Shown here: in pieces, positions 26,298-35,155 of the stretch
How positions within the stretch are numbered: position 1 is the stretch's first letter
How the letters are laid out: each line of letters starts with the position of its first letter
Assembly: GCF_964340835.1 (NCBI RefSeq)
Contig: NZ_OZ204251.1
Strand: one strand, 5' to 3'
Origin: Bombilactobacillus bombi
GTDB taxonomy: Bacteria; Bacillota; Bacilli; Lactobacillales; Lactobacillaceae
Length of the DNA: 64,000 bases
The notes under the pieces: generated by a model
Databases searched by the model: none
Seen by the model: only the letters and a program-made list of their open reading frames with translations
Told to the model about the DNA's origin: nothing
Position numbers and translations under genes: made by a program

Positions 26298-27841
26298 TGA
26301 AGATAAAAATCCTTTCAACTAGTGATGTACATGGTTATTGGTATCCTACAAACTATAGTAAACCAGATGACACTAGGCCCTTAGGCTTATTGAAAGCAGC
26401 CAGTATTATTAATCGCATCCGGCAAAATAGTGCTGCAGATGATTTAGTAATTACGATTGAAAATGGTGATTTTATCCAAGGATCACCACTGACATATTAT
26501 GCGGCCAAAATCGACCCACAAGCACAGGCAATGTACATGCAATTGACCAATAAAATTGGCTACGATGTAGGAATTTTGGGTAATCATGAATTTAATTATG
26601 GAATTGATTATCTCCAAAATTGTGAACAAAACCGCCATTATCCTATTTTAGCCGCTAATATTCAAACGAACAGTTCCGTCATAGATGCTCCTTATAAAAT
26701 AATTGAACATCAAGGCCTAAAAATTGCGATTGTTGGTTTTACTACGCAGTATATTCCTCATTGGGAAGATCCACGCCATATTCAAGGCTGGCAATTTGAC
26801 TCAGTCGTCCAAACTGCCAAAACGTTAATTCCTCAACTACGAAAGCAAGTTGATATTATCATCGTAGCTTATCATGGTGGTTTTGAGCGTGACTTAAAAA
26901 CTAATCAACCTACTGAAGAGCTAACCGGTGAAAACGAAGGCAGTCAATTGTTGCAAGAAGTACCTGGTATTGATGCTTTAGTTACCGGACATCAACATCG
27001 AAGTATTGCTACTAAAGTTAATGGCATCCCCGTCACTCAACCTGGTTATCAAGGCCGTTATGTTGGTGAAATCACCCTAGAATTAGATGCTGATAATCAC
27101 ATTATCAAGCAAAATGCTCAACTACACGAAGTTTCAACAGCAAAATTAGACGCCGACTTACAAGCGCTCAGTTCTAATTTGGAACAGCAAGTTCAAACTT
27201 GGTTGGATCAAGTTCAAGGTCAAATTAACGGTGATATGATCATTTCAGACCCCATGCAAGCTAGATTGCATAATCATCCTTATTTAGACTTTATCAACAA
27301 AGTCCAAATGGCAGCTACTCAAACCGATATTGCCGGCACAGCTTTATTTAATAATGATGTGCCCGGTTTTGGCCATAGAGTTAGTTTGCGTAACATCTTG
27401 ACTAGTTACCCTTTTGCTAATACACTGGCAGTTGAAGTTATTACTGGCGCCGAAATGAAAGCAGCACTTGAACAAGCCGCAAGCTATTTTGCAGTAGAGA
27501 ATGGACAAGTGCAAGTAGCAGCAGACTTTCTCCAACCGAAAGTGCAACACTATAATTATGACATTTATAGTGGTATTGATTATGAATTTGACCTCCAACA
27601 ACCTGTAGGTCAGCGAGTAGTCAAATTGCAGTATCATGGACAAGATGTTTTACCGCAACAAGAATTAGAAGTTACTTTAAATCGCTATCGTGCTGCTGGC
27701 AATGGTAATTATTCGATGTTTAGTTCTGATAAAATTATCCGTGAAGTTCAAATTGATATGACAGAATTAATTAGTGATTATTTTCAAAAGCATCCCGTTG
27801 TTCAAGCAGTACAGCCGACCAATTTTACTGTTAAATATTAA
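26297..27841 (+). CDS. Metallophosphoesterase of the 5'-nucleotidase / 2',3'-cyclic phosphodiesterase family
   Basis: This 514-aa protein has an N-terminal calcineurin-like phosphoesterase domain (TSDVHGYWYP, ENGDFIQGSP, GNHEFNYG, AYHGGFER and GHQHR metal motifs) and a C-terminal 5'-nucleotidase substrate-binding domain (about 330-514, with the aromatic YDIYSGIDYEFDL region). It starts directly with MKIKILSTSD, lacks a signal peptide and an anchor, and is therefore expected to be cytoplasmic, like B. subtilis YunD. An upstream ATG (26261) inside phnE was rejected in favour of the ATG that overlaps the permease stop. The position suggests it processes what the transporter imports. Confidence 0.88.
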   Translation: MKIKILSTSDVHGYWYPTNYSKPDDTRPLGLLKAASIINRIRQNSAADDLVITIENGDFIQGSPLTYYAAKIDPQAQAMYMQLTNKIGYDVGILGNHEFNYGIDYLQNCEQNRHYPILAANIQTNSSVIDAPYKIIEHQGLKIAIVGFTTQYIPHWEDPRHIQGWQFDSVVQTAKTLIPQLRKQVDIIIVAYHGGFERDLKTNQPTEELTGENEGSQLLQEVPGIDALVTGHQHRSIATKVNGIPVTQPGYQGRYVGEITLELDADNHIIKQNAQLHEVSTAKLDADLQALSSNLEQQVQTWLDQVQGQINGDMIISDPMQARLHNHPYLDFINKVQMAATQTDIAGTALFNNDVPGFGHRVSLRNILTSYPFANTLAVEVITGAEMKAALEQAASYFAVENGQVQVAADFLQPKVQHYNYDIYSGIDYEFDLQQPVGQRVVKLQYHGQDVLPQQELEVTLNRYRAAGNGNYSMFSSDKIIREVQIDMTELISDYFQKHPVVQAVQPTNFTVKY

Positions 27842-27852
27842 AGGAGATTATT

Positions 27853-28329
27853 ATGAAAATTTATTTTGCAAATGCGTTATTTTCCCAAGCTGAAATTAAT
27901 TATAATGCCCAATTAGCCCAACAAATTCGCCAATTAAGTCCAGACATTGACTTATACTTACCCCAAGAAAACGGTGATATCAACGATAAGCAGGCATATG
28001 CTGATTCTACAATGATTGCACAAGCTGATACTGAACAATTAGTTCATAGTGATTTAATGGTAGCCATTTTAGATGGTAATACGATTGATAATGGTGTTGC
28101 TACAGAAATCGGTGTTGCTTATGCCAAACAGATTCCAGTTATTGGTCTTTATACAGATACCCGCCAACAAGGAGCGGATAATCAAGAAAAGCTTCAAGCT
28201 TTAAGTCAAATAGCTGAAAATCAATTTCATTATCTCAATTTATATACCACTGGACTTATTAAGTTAAACGGCACAATTGTTAATAATGAACCTGACTTAT
28301 TAGCGGCCGTCAAAAAGTATTTAAATTAA
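27853..28329 (+). CDS. Nucleoside 2-deoxyribosyltransferase family protein
   Basis: The 158-aa product has the NDT fold: MKIYFANALFS at the N-terminus, LMVAILDGNTIDNGVATEIGVAYA in the middle (Asp74, and Glu85 as the likely nucleophile), and a C-terminal helix. NDT enzymes exchange the base of 2'-deoxynucleosides in lactobacilli, which rely on nucleoside salvage; some relatives hydrolyse nucleotide N-glycosidic bonds instead. AAAGGAG lies before the ATG, 11 bp after the nucleotidase, so it is the last gene of the phn operon. Confidence 0.85.
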   Translation: MKIYFANALFSQAEINYNAQLAQQIRQLSPDIDLYLPQENGDINDKQAYADSTMIAQADTEQLVHSDLMVAILDGNTIDNGVATEIGVAYAKQIPVIGLYTDTRQQGADNQEKLQALSQIAENQFHYLNLYTTGLIKLNGTIVNNEPDLLAAVKKYLN

Positions 28330-28502
28330 GAATCAAAAAATATAAGTTCTAGAATTAATCTCAACAAACGTAAAAATTTCAACAATGTTTTGTGCTGGTA
28401 ACCTTTTAAAGATTTCTGAATGGCGTCAGTGCTTTATTGGGGAGAGAAACAACATCCCTTATTACCCCCTTTAAAGAATTAGTAAGCTTATAGATTATAT
28501 GT

Positions 28503-28663
28503 AAACAAAAGAGCTGGTGCGTTAACACCAACTCTTGAGTAGATCCGTTTAAGACATTGAGTATCTCAATTATATTATTATTTAATAATCGCTAACTTCC
28601 AAAATAGAAGGCGATTATTTTTTTGGTTTAGTTTAATCAATTCTAGCAAGAGTGCTACTGCTT
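28503..28663. pseudogene. Remnant of a holin-like type I toxin-antitoxin locus
   Basis: This stretch corresponds to the intact locus at 35276-35492. The terminator hairpin AAGAGCTGGTG/CACCAACTCTT (28509-28536), the CCGTTTAAGA segment and the second hairpin (AATAATCGC ... GCGATTATT plus T-run, 28596-28627) are kept. The last toxin codons (GAATTGATTAAACT on the minus strand) remain, but the toxin stop is lost through one missing A, and homology ends at about 28645. No start codon or hydrophobic frame is left. The antisense RNA might still be made. Confidence 0.65.
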
Positions 28664-28745
28664 TTAGTTTCTCTACGAAAATATTATACAATCCTAAGTA
28701 TACTATGATTCCGCTATTTTAGATTTAATCTTATGCACTCTTGCT
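28645..28745. repeat. 101-bp unit with perfect 11-bp inverted ends
   Basis: AGCAAGAGTGC (28645-28655) and GCACTCTTGCT (28735-28745) are perfect inverted repeats around 79 bp of AT-rich DNA. The unit begins exactly where homology to the intact toxin gene stops. There is no clear target duplication. The rest of the gap between the deoxyribosyltransferase gene and trpS (28330-28502) holds no recognisable gene. Confidence 0.6.
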
Positions 28746-28783
28746 CGGGCTAAACCGTATTATTGATACAAATGATTTTTCGT

Positions 28784-29800
28784 CTAATCAAAATAATTAA
28801 CCCCAATCGCAGCACGCACTTCACTTAAGGTTTGCTCTGCTACTTCGTTGGCTGTCTGACTGCCTTCTTGTAAAATCCGATAGACCTCACCTAAATCTTG
28901 TTCATATACCTGTCGGCGTTGGCGAATAGGATCTAGAACTTCATTTAAAACTTCTTCTAAATAACGTTTTACTTTGACATCTCCTAAACCACCAGCCTGA
29001 TAATGGGCCTTCAAATCAGCAATTTGGTCTTGATCAGTGCCAAAAACATCCAAATATTCAAATACTGTATTGCCTTCAATTCGACCAGGATCTTCCACAT
29101 GAACATGCTGAGGATCGGTGTACATTTTCATGATTTTTTGGTGGACTTCATCGGCACTATCCGACAAATAAATCGCATTATTTAATGATTTGCTCATTTT
29201 CGCATTTCCGTCTAAGCCCGGTAATCGTCCTTGACCCTTTGGTGGGAATAAGCCCTCTGGTTCAACCAAAACTTCGCGTTGATAAGTAGTATTAAAAGTT
29301 CGAACAATTTCTCGAGCTTGTTCCAGCATTGGCTCTTGATCATCACCTACAGGCACCGTATCAGCCTTAAAAGCAGTAATATCAGCGGCCTGGCTAACAG
29401 GATAAGCAAGAAATCCAGCGGGCACACTTTCACCAAAATTTTTTTGTTGAATTTCTGCTTTTACAGTAGGATTACGTTTCAATCGTGCAAGAGTGACTAA
29501 GTCCAAATAATACATCGTCAATTCATTCAAAGCCGGGATTTGCGATTGAACAAAGATTGTTGATTTTTTAGGATCAATACCCACGGCCAGATAATCCAAA
29601 GCTACTTCAATTAAGCTACGCCGAATTTTTTCAGGATTGCGAGCATTGTCAGTTAAAGCTTGCATATCTGCAATCATAATAAAAGTACGATAATCACCAG
29701 TATTTTGTAATTTAACGCGGTTTTTTAAAGATCCAATGTAATGACCAATGTGTAATTTTCCAGTTGGTCGGTCTGCAGTTAAAATTGTATGTTTAGCCAT
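28784..29800 (-). CDS. trpS: Tryptophanyl-tRNA synthetase
   Basis: TrpRS (338 aa) charges tRNA-Trp. The HIGH motif is KLHIGHYIGSL and the KMSKS motif is AKMSKSLNNAIYLS; the class I Rossmann core VPVGDDQEPMLE is complete. The ATG at 29800 follows ATAAAGGAGAAGAAT; the upstream in-frame ATG at 29842 lies inside the T-box terminator and is rejected. Expression is controlled by the Trp T-box leader. Confidence 0.96.
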   Translation of the reverse strand: MAKHTILTADRPTGKLHIGHYIGSLKNRVKLQNTGDYRTFIMIADMQALTDNARNPEKIRRSLIEVALDYLAVGIDPKKSTIFVQSQIPALNELTMYYLDLVTLARLKRNPTVKAEIQQKNFGESVPAGFLAYPVSQAADITAFKADTVPVGDDQEPMLEQAREIVRTFNTTYQREVLVEPEGLFPPKGQGRLPGLDGNAKMSKSLNNAIYLSDSADEVHQKIMKMYTDPQHVHVEDPGRIEGNTVFEYLDVFGTDQDQIADLKAHYQAGGLGDVKVKRYLEEVLNEVLDPIRQRRQVYEQDLGEVYRILQEGSQTANEVAEQTLSEVRAAIGVNYFD

Positions 29801-29822
29801 ATTCTTCTCCTTTATTTTATAT

Positions 29823-30039
29823 AAAAAAATCCCATTGTTCACTTGAACAATAGGACGTAATTAACGCGGTACCACCTGTTTTGCAAATTAAATATTTGCC
29901 GCTTATTTCCAGTTTAGGGCACTGGCTACCAAATACCCAAAGCTCCACTTCTTTATCAACTCGGGCTAGTCTTACAACCACCGACTAGTTTCTGATTTCC
30001 CTATTGTTAAATACTTTGCACTCTGGTTTAAACAACTTT
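29823..30039 (-). promoter_or_regulatory. T-box riboswitch leader of trpS (Trp specifier)
   Basis: The T-box core AGGTGGTACCGCG is at 29865-29877 and is followed by the terminator hairpin CCTATTGTTC/GAACAATGGG with seven T (29823-29854). Stem I with a GGTTGTAAGAC apical region lies upstream, and the specifier-loop side reads GAAGTGGAGC, in which UGG is the Trp codon. Uncharged tRNA-Trp would stabilise the antiterminator. Confidence 0.92.
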
Positions 30040-30045
30040 AAGCAT

Positions 30046-30054
30046 ATTATACCA
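30046..30054 (-). promoter_or_regulatory. Extended -10 promoter of the trpS leader
   Basis: TGGTATAAT on the minus strand combines a TGn extension with a consensus -10; no good -35 is seen. The distance to the T-box stem I is appropriate. Confidence 0.55.
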
Positions 30055-30153
30055 CAATCTTAATTTCGTGATTTGGGATAATTAGCAATATACTTTACAT
30101 TAAGTTCATAGACCAGTACAATACTTGACGAACAATAAGGATGGTTGACAAAA

Positions 30154-32433
30154 ATGCAGTTTCCCAACGAAAGTAAACAAGCTGAACAACGACGTGTAGA
30201 TTTTGTCACGCAATTAATCGAGCAACAATTACAAGAAACCAGCGCCGATATTGATAAAGCTCAACATGAACGTCGACAAGTAGAATTGAACTTTGGAGCG
30301 AATACGCGCGCTAATTATATCGAAACAGATGATATTATTGAGACTAATGCTACTTTACAACAGCAACGCCAACTGATGACTAGTGCCGTTAGTAATGAAG
30401 AGATTCTGCAACATAAGGAAAAAGAATTACACGCGCTAGAAGGATCTCCTTACTTTGGTCGTATTGACATTCAAGAAGCTGGCGAAAATGACACTCTATA
30501 TATCGGCACTGCTTCTTTAAGTGATGAAAATGGTGAATTTTGGGTTTATGATTGGCGAGCACCCATTGCCAGCATTTATTATAATGGCACTTTAGGTACT
30601 GTTAAATACGAATCACCCATGGGCACTCAAAATGTTGATTTGCAGCGCAAACGTCAGTTTTCAATTCGGCAAGGTCATATTGATAATATGTTTGACACCA
30701 ATGAAACTATTGGTGACGAAATTCTTAAAAATGCTCTTGGTCAAGCTAGCAGCGCGCAAATGAAAAATATTGTTGCTACTATTCAGCAATCACAAAATCA
30801 AATTATTCGTGACACCAAATCAGAATTACTAATTGTTCAAGGTGCTGCCGGCTCAGGCAAAACCTCTACTATTATGCAACGAATTGCTTATTTGCTTTAT
30901 CATAGTCGACAACAATTAAATGCCGAACAAATTATTTTATTTTCACCGAACAATTTTTTTTCTAATTATATTGCCGAGGTATTGCCCAGCTTAGGTGAAA
31001 ATAATATGCGACAAGTCACTTTGCAAACCTTTTTAGCCCGGCGTTTGCATGGATTGAAAATTCAGACATTATTTGAACGTTTCGAACAAGAGCAAACCAC
31101 TTTTGCTGTAAGCACTCAACAAATTCGTCAATATAAAGATAGCGTTGAATTTGCACAAGCTTTACAAAAATATGCTCAACACGCTGATTTAAGTTTAGCA
31201 TTTACAGACTTAATATTTGAAGGACAGGTTTTTTTTACTAAAAAACAAATTCAAGATATCTATCAACAATTACCACAAGCCTTAGCGAGTGCTGATAAAT
31301 TTTTACAAACTAAAAATCATTTAATCAAACAATTACAACACTTTCTTCATGAAGAAGAACAAGCTGATTGGGTTATTGACGCGATTGATAATCTCTCTAG
31401 TTCTCAATATCAAGCAATTGATCAACAAGAACATCTGGAACAATACTCTAGTCAAAAACAGCAACACATCTTGGCTCGTTACCTTGTCAAACAACATTAT
31501 CTACCTGTTTACGATGCTATTTATAATGACTATTTTTTTGATGTGTTCCAACTGTATCAGCACTTTTTATCCCAATTGCAACCCGCTGCAATTACTCCAT
31601 CTATTTGGCAAGAAATGATTGTTGAAATTAGTGCCAATCTCGAGCGTCATTATTTACAATTAGATGATGCAACCGCAATATTATATTTGCAGCAATTGGT
31701 TACGGGCAGTGGTCAAAACCAGCGCATTAAATATTTATTTATTGATGAAATGCAAGACTATTCTGCTTTGCAGTTAGCCTATATTCAAAATTCATTTCCT
31801 AATGCTAAATTGACCCTACTAGGTGATATTGAGCAAAACGTTTATGCGCATGATACTCTGTCACAACAGCGTTTTTATAATTTAACCAAATTACTTCCCC
31901 ATAAAAAATCTACTCTAATTACACTCAATCAAAGTTATCGAGCAACAGCCGCAATTACCAATTTAGCTAAACAATTTATTCCGTCAGGTGCCAAAATCCA
32001 AGCTTTTAATCGTTCAGGAAAAACTCCCATTTTATTTTCAGGCGATGAACAAGAACTGCCTAATTTCACTTTAAAGTTAGCTCAACAACAAGTTCAAAAA
32101 CAGCGCCGTGTTGCTATTATTACTAAAACTAATCAACAAGCACAACATTTAGCCGAATTTTGGGGTGATCATGCACAGTTATTACAGGAACAACATACTA
32201 AAATTCCGCAAGGAATCGTGGTTTTGCCAGTTTATTTAGCTAAGGGCTTAGAATTTGATAGTGTGATTGGCTATGATGTTTCGACCTTCAACTATCATTC
32301 AGATGGTGACTGTGGCATTCTTTATACAATTGCCACTCGGGCTTTGCATGAGCTGTTTTTTGTCTGCGGACCTCAAATAGCAACTATTTTCAATCAAGTA
32401 AAACCTCAAAGTCTTATCTTCAAAAAATTTTAG
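30154..32433 (+). CDS. HelD-like superfamily 1 helicase (RNA polymerase-associated)
   Basis: The product (759 aa) resembles HelD, the UvrD-like ATPase that releases stalled RNA polymerase in Gram-positive bacteria. An N-terminal coiled-coil arm (about 10-100) is followed by a HelD-specific segment with EFWVYDWRAPIASIYY, Walker A GAAGSGKTST (about 230), motif II FIDEMQDYSALQLAYI, and C-terminal SF1 motifs (QSYRAT, VLPVYLAKGLEFDSVI, YTIATRAL). ATG 30154 is preferred because AAGGATGG then lies at normal distance; a TTG at 30145 is also possible. It is convergent with brnQ with only 12 bp between them and no terminator. Confidence 0.88.
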   Translation: MQFPNESKQAEQRRVDFVTQLIEQQLQETSADIDKAQHERRQVELNFGANTRANYIETDDIIETNATLQQQRQLMTSAVSNEEILQHKEKELHALEGSPYFGRIDIQEAGENDTLYIGTASLSDENGEFWVYDWRAPIASIYYNGTLGTVKYESPMGTQNVDLQRKRQFSIRQGHIDNMFDTNETIGDEILKNALGQASSAQMKNIVATIQQSQNQIIRDTKSELLIVQGAAGSGKTSTIMQRIAYLLYHSRQQLNAEQIILFSPNNFFSNYIAEVLPSLGENNMRQVTLQTFLARRLHGLKIQTLFERFEQEQTTFAVSTQQIRQYKDSVEFAQALQKYAQHADLSLAFTDLIFEGQVFFTKKQIQDIYQQLPQALASADKFLQTKNHLIKQLQHFLHEEEQADWVIDAIDNLSSSQYQAIDQQEHLEQYSSQKQQHILARYLVKQHYLPVYDAIYNDYFFDVFQLYQHFLSQLQPAAITPSIWQEMIVEISANLERHYLQLDDATAILYLQQLVTGSGQNQRIKYLFIDEMQDYSALQLAYIQNSFPNAKLTLLGDIEQNVYAHDTLSQQRFYNLTKLLPHKKSTLITLNQSYRATAAITNLAKQFIPSGAKIQAFNRSGKTPILFSGDEQELPNFTLKLAQQQVQKQRRVAIITKTNQQAQHLAEFWGDHAQLLQEQHTKIPQGIVVLPVYLAKGLEFDSVIGYDVSTFNYHSDGDCGILYTIATRALHELFFVCGPQIATIFNQVKPQSLIFKKF

Positions 32434-32445
32434 TTATTGCGTCCA

Positions 32446-33849
32446 CTAATTATCTTGGTGGGCGTATTTTGTTGTTACGGTTTTAGCGCGATATTGACTG
32501 CCAAAATGCCAACATAAACCAATGAAAGCTCCTACAGCTGCGGGTACTACCCAATCCATGCCTAGACTTGCGAAAGGCAAAAACCGCTGTTGCCATGCTC
32601 CTAAAGCCTTAGCCCATACTGTTTGGCTGATTACAGGAGGAAAAGCGGCAATCATATCTAAAACAGCAGCAATTGTTGTTAAACCTACTGTCCAGACATA
32701 AACACGCGAATCGCGTTTAAATAATGGTGAAAAGATTGATAATAAAATCAAAACCATTGCAAAAGGATATAAGAACATTAATAAAGGTGTGGACCAAGAA
32801 ATAATCGTATCTAAACCAAAGTTAGCTGTCAAAAATGATGCCAAACATGTCAAAGCTAACCAAACATGGTAACTAACTTTAGGAAAATGTTGATGAAAAT
32901 CCTGAGCAAATGCTGCTACAAGTCCTACAGCAGTAGTTAAACAAGTTACTGTGATTAAAACTGCTAATAATACTTGACCTGTACGTCCTAAATAAAAATT
33001 AACTAATTGGCTAAATGCAATCCCACCATCAGCTGACAATTTAAAGCGACCTAAAGTTGTTGCACCCAACCAAATTAAAACGACATAGATTAATCCGATT
33101 AAAGCAGTAGCCAAAACACCAGCCTTGGCGGTCACTTTAGCATTACTTTTAGGTGTTGTCTTACCCATTTGCTTAACAGCTGTAACAACTGTAACCCCAA
33201 AAGCTAAGCCAGCCAAAGCATCCATGGTGTTGTACCCTTGCAAAAAGCCATTAAAAAAGGCATTGTGTTGATAAGCTGTTGTCACTGGCTGTGCACCAGC
33301 AGCGCTAATAGGATTTAAAAAAGCTAATAAAAAGACAACAAGTAATAACAACAAAAAAAGTGGATTTAAGACTTTACCTATACTAGATAAAATACTTGAT
33401 TCTCGATATGAAATCACAAACGCTAACAAAAAGAACAACGCTGAAAATACTAACAAACCACTATGAGCCCAACTGTTTGGTAATAATGGTGCTAACCCCA
33501 CCGTAAAAGATACTGTGGCCGTCCGAGGTGTACCAAACAATGGCCCAATCGCTGCATGAATTAATACCATAAAAATTAATGCAAAAGTTGACCCTAATGG
33601 TAATCCAATATCATAGACACCCTCAGAACGTGTAATACTAACTGCTAAGACTGATAACAAAGGTAATAAAACTGCTGTTACTAAAAAGCCCACCATTGCA
33701 GTGCCCCAATTGGCTCCCGAAAGTTGTCCTAAATGCAAAGGAAAAATTAAATTCCCAGCTCCAAAAAACAAACCAAATAATAAAGACCCAACTACTAAGT
33801 AATCCTTCCAAGTTAATGGGTTCGGATTAAGATCACGTTCAGTTTTCAT
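32446..33849 (-). CDS. brnQ: Branched-chain amino acid:cation symporter
   Basis: BrnQ (467 aa) is the LIVCS-family carrier for Leu, Ile and Val. It has about 12 membrane segments and the family motifs LFGLFFGAGNLIFPLHLGQLSG near the N-terminus and GFLQGYNTMDALAGLAFG in the middle. It is preceded by its own T-box leader, so import is induced when an aminoacyl-tRNA (probably Ile) runs short. Confidence 0.95.
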   Translation of the reverse strand: MKTERDLNPNPLTWKDYLVVGSLLFGLFFGAGNLIFPLHLGQLSGANWGTAMVGFLVTAVLLPLLSVLAVSITRSEGVYDIGLPLGSTFALIFMVLIHAAIGPLFGTPRTATVSFTVGLAPLLPNSWAHSGLLVFSALFFLLAFVISYRESSILSSIGKVLNPLFLLLLLVVFLLAFLNPISAAGAQPVTTAYQHNAFFNGFLQGYNTMDALAGLAFGVTVVTAVKQMGKTTPKSNAKVTAKAGVLATALIGLIYVVLIWLGATTLGRFKLSADGGIAFSQLVNFYLGRTGQVLLAVLITVTCLTTAVGLVAAFAQDFHQHFPKVSYHVWLALTCLASFLTANFGLDTIISWSTPLLMFLYPFAMVLILLSIFSPLFKRDSRVYVWTVGLTTIAAVLDMIAAFPPVISQTVWAKALGAWQQRFLPFASLGMDWVVPAAVGAFIGLCWHFGSQYRAKTVTTKYAHQDN

Positions 33850-33935
33850 ATCAATTCCTCCAAATTAATTATCTTATTGTCATTCCACCAATTCCTTAAT
33901 CTGACTAATCATCGACATCACTCCTTTTATTGAAA

Positions 33936-34202
33936 CAAAAAAACCCTTTAGTCAAAAATTTGACTAAAGGGCGCAAAGCGCGGTACCACCTTATAGATAG
34001 AGTCATTATTGACTCTCTTACTGCGTACAAACAAAACTATACGCAAACACGATATTGGGTGTCACCAATGCCAGCTACTTTATTCACCACATTGCTCAAA
34101 AGCGATTATTATAATAGTCATCTAGCTTTCTTACACCAATCAAAGCTCGCTGAGTAGTGGAGCTATTATAATAGAACTTTCTCACAGCTTTTTAATTAAT
34201 TG
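33936..34202 (-). promoter_or_regulatory. T-box riboswitch leader of brnQ (probably Ile specifier)
   Basis: The T-box core AAGGTGGTACCGCG is at 33979-33992. A 13-bp terminator stem CCCTTTAGTCAAA/TTTGACTAAAGGG (33944-33971) is followed by seven T. Stem I is formed in part by CTATTATAATA repeats. On its 3' side the reading AATAATCGC places AUC (Ile) at the specifier position; this assignment is by inspection and less sure than the T-box itself. Confidence 0.9.
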
Positions 34203-34208
34203 TTCATT

Positions 34209-34237
34209 ATAATAAATCTATTTCTAATAATTGTCAA
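34209..34237 (-). promoter_or_regulatory. Promoter of the brnQ leader
   Basis: TTGACA (34232-34237) and TATTAT (34209-34214) are 17 bp apart on the minus strand; the start at about 34202 opens the T-box leader. Confidence 0.75.
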
Positions 34238-34238
34238 C

Positions 34239-34287
34239 AATAAAATTACTAAAAATTTGCAATCGCAAATCTACTAGCAATTTTATT
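34239..34287. repeat. Long interrupted inverted repeat
   Basis: AATAAAATTACT (34239-34250) pairs with AGCAATTTTATT (34276-34287) with one mismatch, and the inner ATTTGC/GCAAAT also pairs. It lies directly upstream of the brnQ -35 box. Its nature (decayed terminator or small repeat) is not clear. From here to the PPOX gene (34288-34436) I see nothing else apart from a GGAGG site. Confidence 0.5.
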
Positions 34288-34436
34288 ATCTCCGTAGTGA
34301 TAGTCTTAGCTTTTAGATCTTGTAACTTTTCTGCCCTAGTTTATCCAATCATTTCATTAGACAGAACTTTTCTTAGGTGGTAATGTCAAAAGTAACTTAA
34401 AAGATTTTAACGTAAATTATTATGGAGGATATTACT

Positions 34437-34838
34437 ATGCAAAGTTTAACAGAAGAAATGAAAACTATGATTGGAGAACAGTTCGCATTTTTGGCCACAG
34501 TTGATAAAGATGGCTATCCTAAAGTTGGGCCGAAAGGATCATTGCATGTGTTAGATGATCAGCATTTAGTATATTATGAGCACACATTTCGTCATGCTTA
34601 CAATAATATCATCTCTAATGGTCGAGTAGCAGTGGCCGTAGCTGATAAAAAAGCCCAAAAAGGCTTTCGCTTTGAAGGCGTTGCTCATCTTCATGAAAAC
34701 GACGAAGTTACTGAAAAATTATTACCAAAACCTGTTATAGAGAGATTTAATCGGGGAGCCGTTGTAATTATTGATATTCAATCTATTTATAAGCTAGATA
34801 ACACCCTTGAGGCTGGTACGCGGATAGCTGAAAATTAA
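34437..34838 (+). CDS. Pyridoxamine 5'-phosphate oxidase family protein
   Basis: The 133-aa protein has the split-barrel FMN-binding fold of the PPOX family: MIGEQFAFLATVDKDGYPKVGPKGSLHV, then RHAYNNIISNGRVAVAVADK, and GFRFEGVAHL. Small single-domain members like this are flavin or F420-type reductases of unknown substrate rather than true PdxH. The ATG at 34437 follows GGAGGATATTACT; an ATG 15 bp upstream overlaps that site and is rejected. Confidence 0.85.
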   Translation: MQSLTEEMKTMIGEQFAFLATVDKDGYPKVGPKGSLHVLDDQHLVYYEHTFRHAYNNIISNGRVAVAVADKKAQKGFRFEGVAHLHENDEVTEKLLPKPVIERFNRGAVVIIDIQSIYKLDNTLEAGTRIAEN

Positions 34839-34883
34839 TATAGAATTGAGGTATTGATGATGCCTTGGGTAATATAGCGATAC

Positions 34884-34921
34884 AACACCATCTAACAGTT
34901 GATGAGTTGATAGATGGTGTT
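34884..34921 (+). terminator. Probable terminator of the PPOX gene
   Basis: AACACCATCT (34884-34893) and AGATGGTGTT (34912-34921) form a perfect 10-bp stem 45 bp after the gene. There is no long T-run, so termination may be weak. Confidence 0.5.
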
Positions 34922-35132
34922 TACTACATAAATAATGGAACCAAGTGTTACTTTAGATTTTTTAGTTCTAATTCATTATAAAATCTACATTGTTGAAATA
35001 TTGATGTGTGGATTTAAGCAAATATATAAATTAGATATTGGTGATCTTAATTTTGAAAAGCGCGGGTAAGAAAAAATATTCATTATGCGATTGTGTATTT
35101 AGACGAGCATACTCCAGTATTTCAAGATTAAA

Positions 35133-35155
35133 AAAAGGGGTATATTTCCCCTTTT
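35133..35155. terminator. Terminator-like palindrome AAAAGGGG/CCCCTTTT
   Basis: An 8-bp perfect stem with a 7-base loop, A-rich on the left and T-rich on the right, stands alone in a region (34922-35263) without a convincing gene. It could end transcripts from either side. Confidence 0.55.

Noticed and set aside
33930..34157. A 75-codon plus-strand frame beside brnQ
   Set aside because: It lies entirely in the antisense of the T-box leader and terminator.
34975..35065. Short plus-strand frame starting ATGTGTGGATTTAAGC as a fragment of a gene
   Set aside because: It is only about 21 codons long, lacks a ribosome binding site, and shows no recognisable family pattern.
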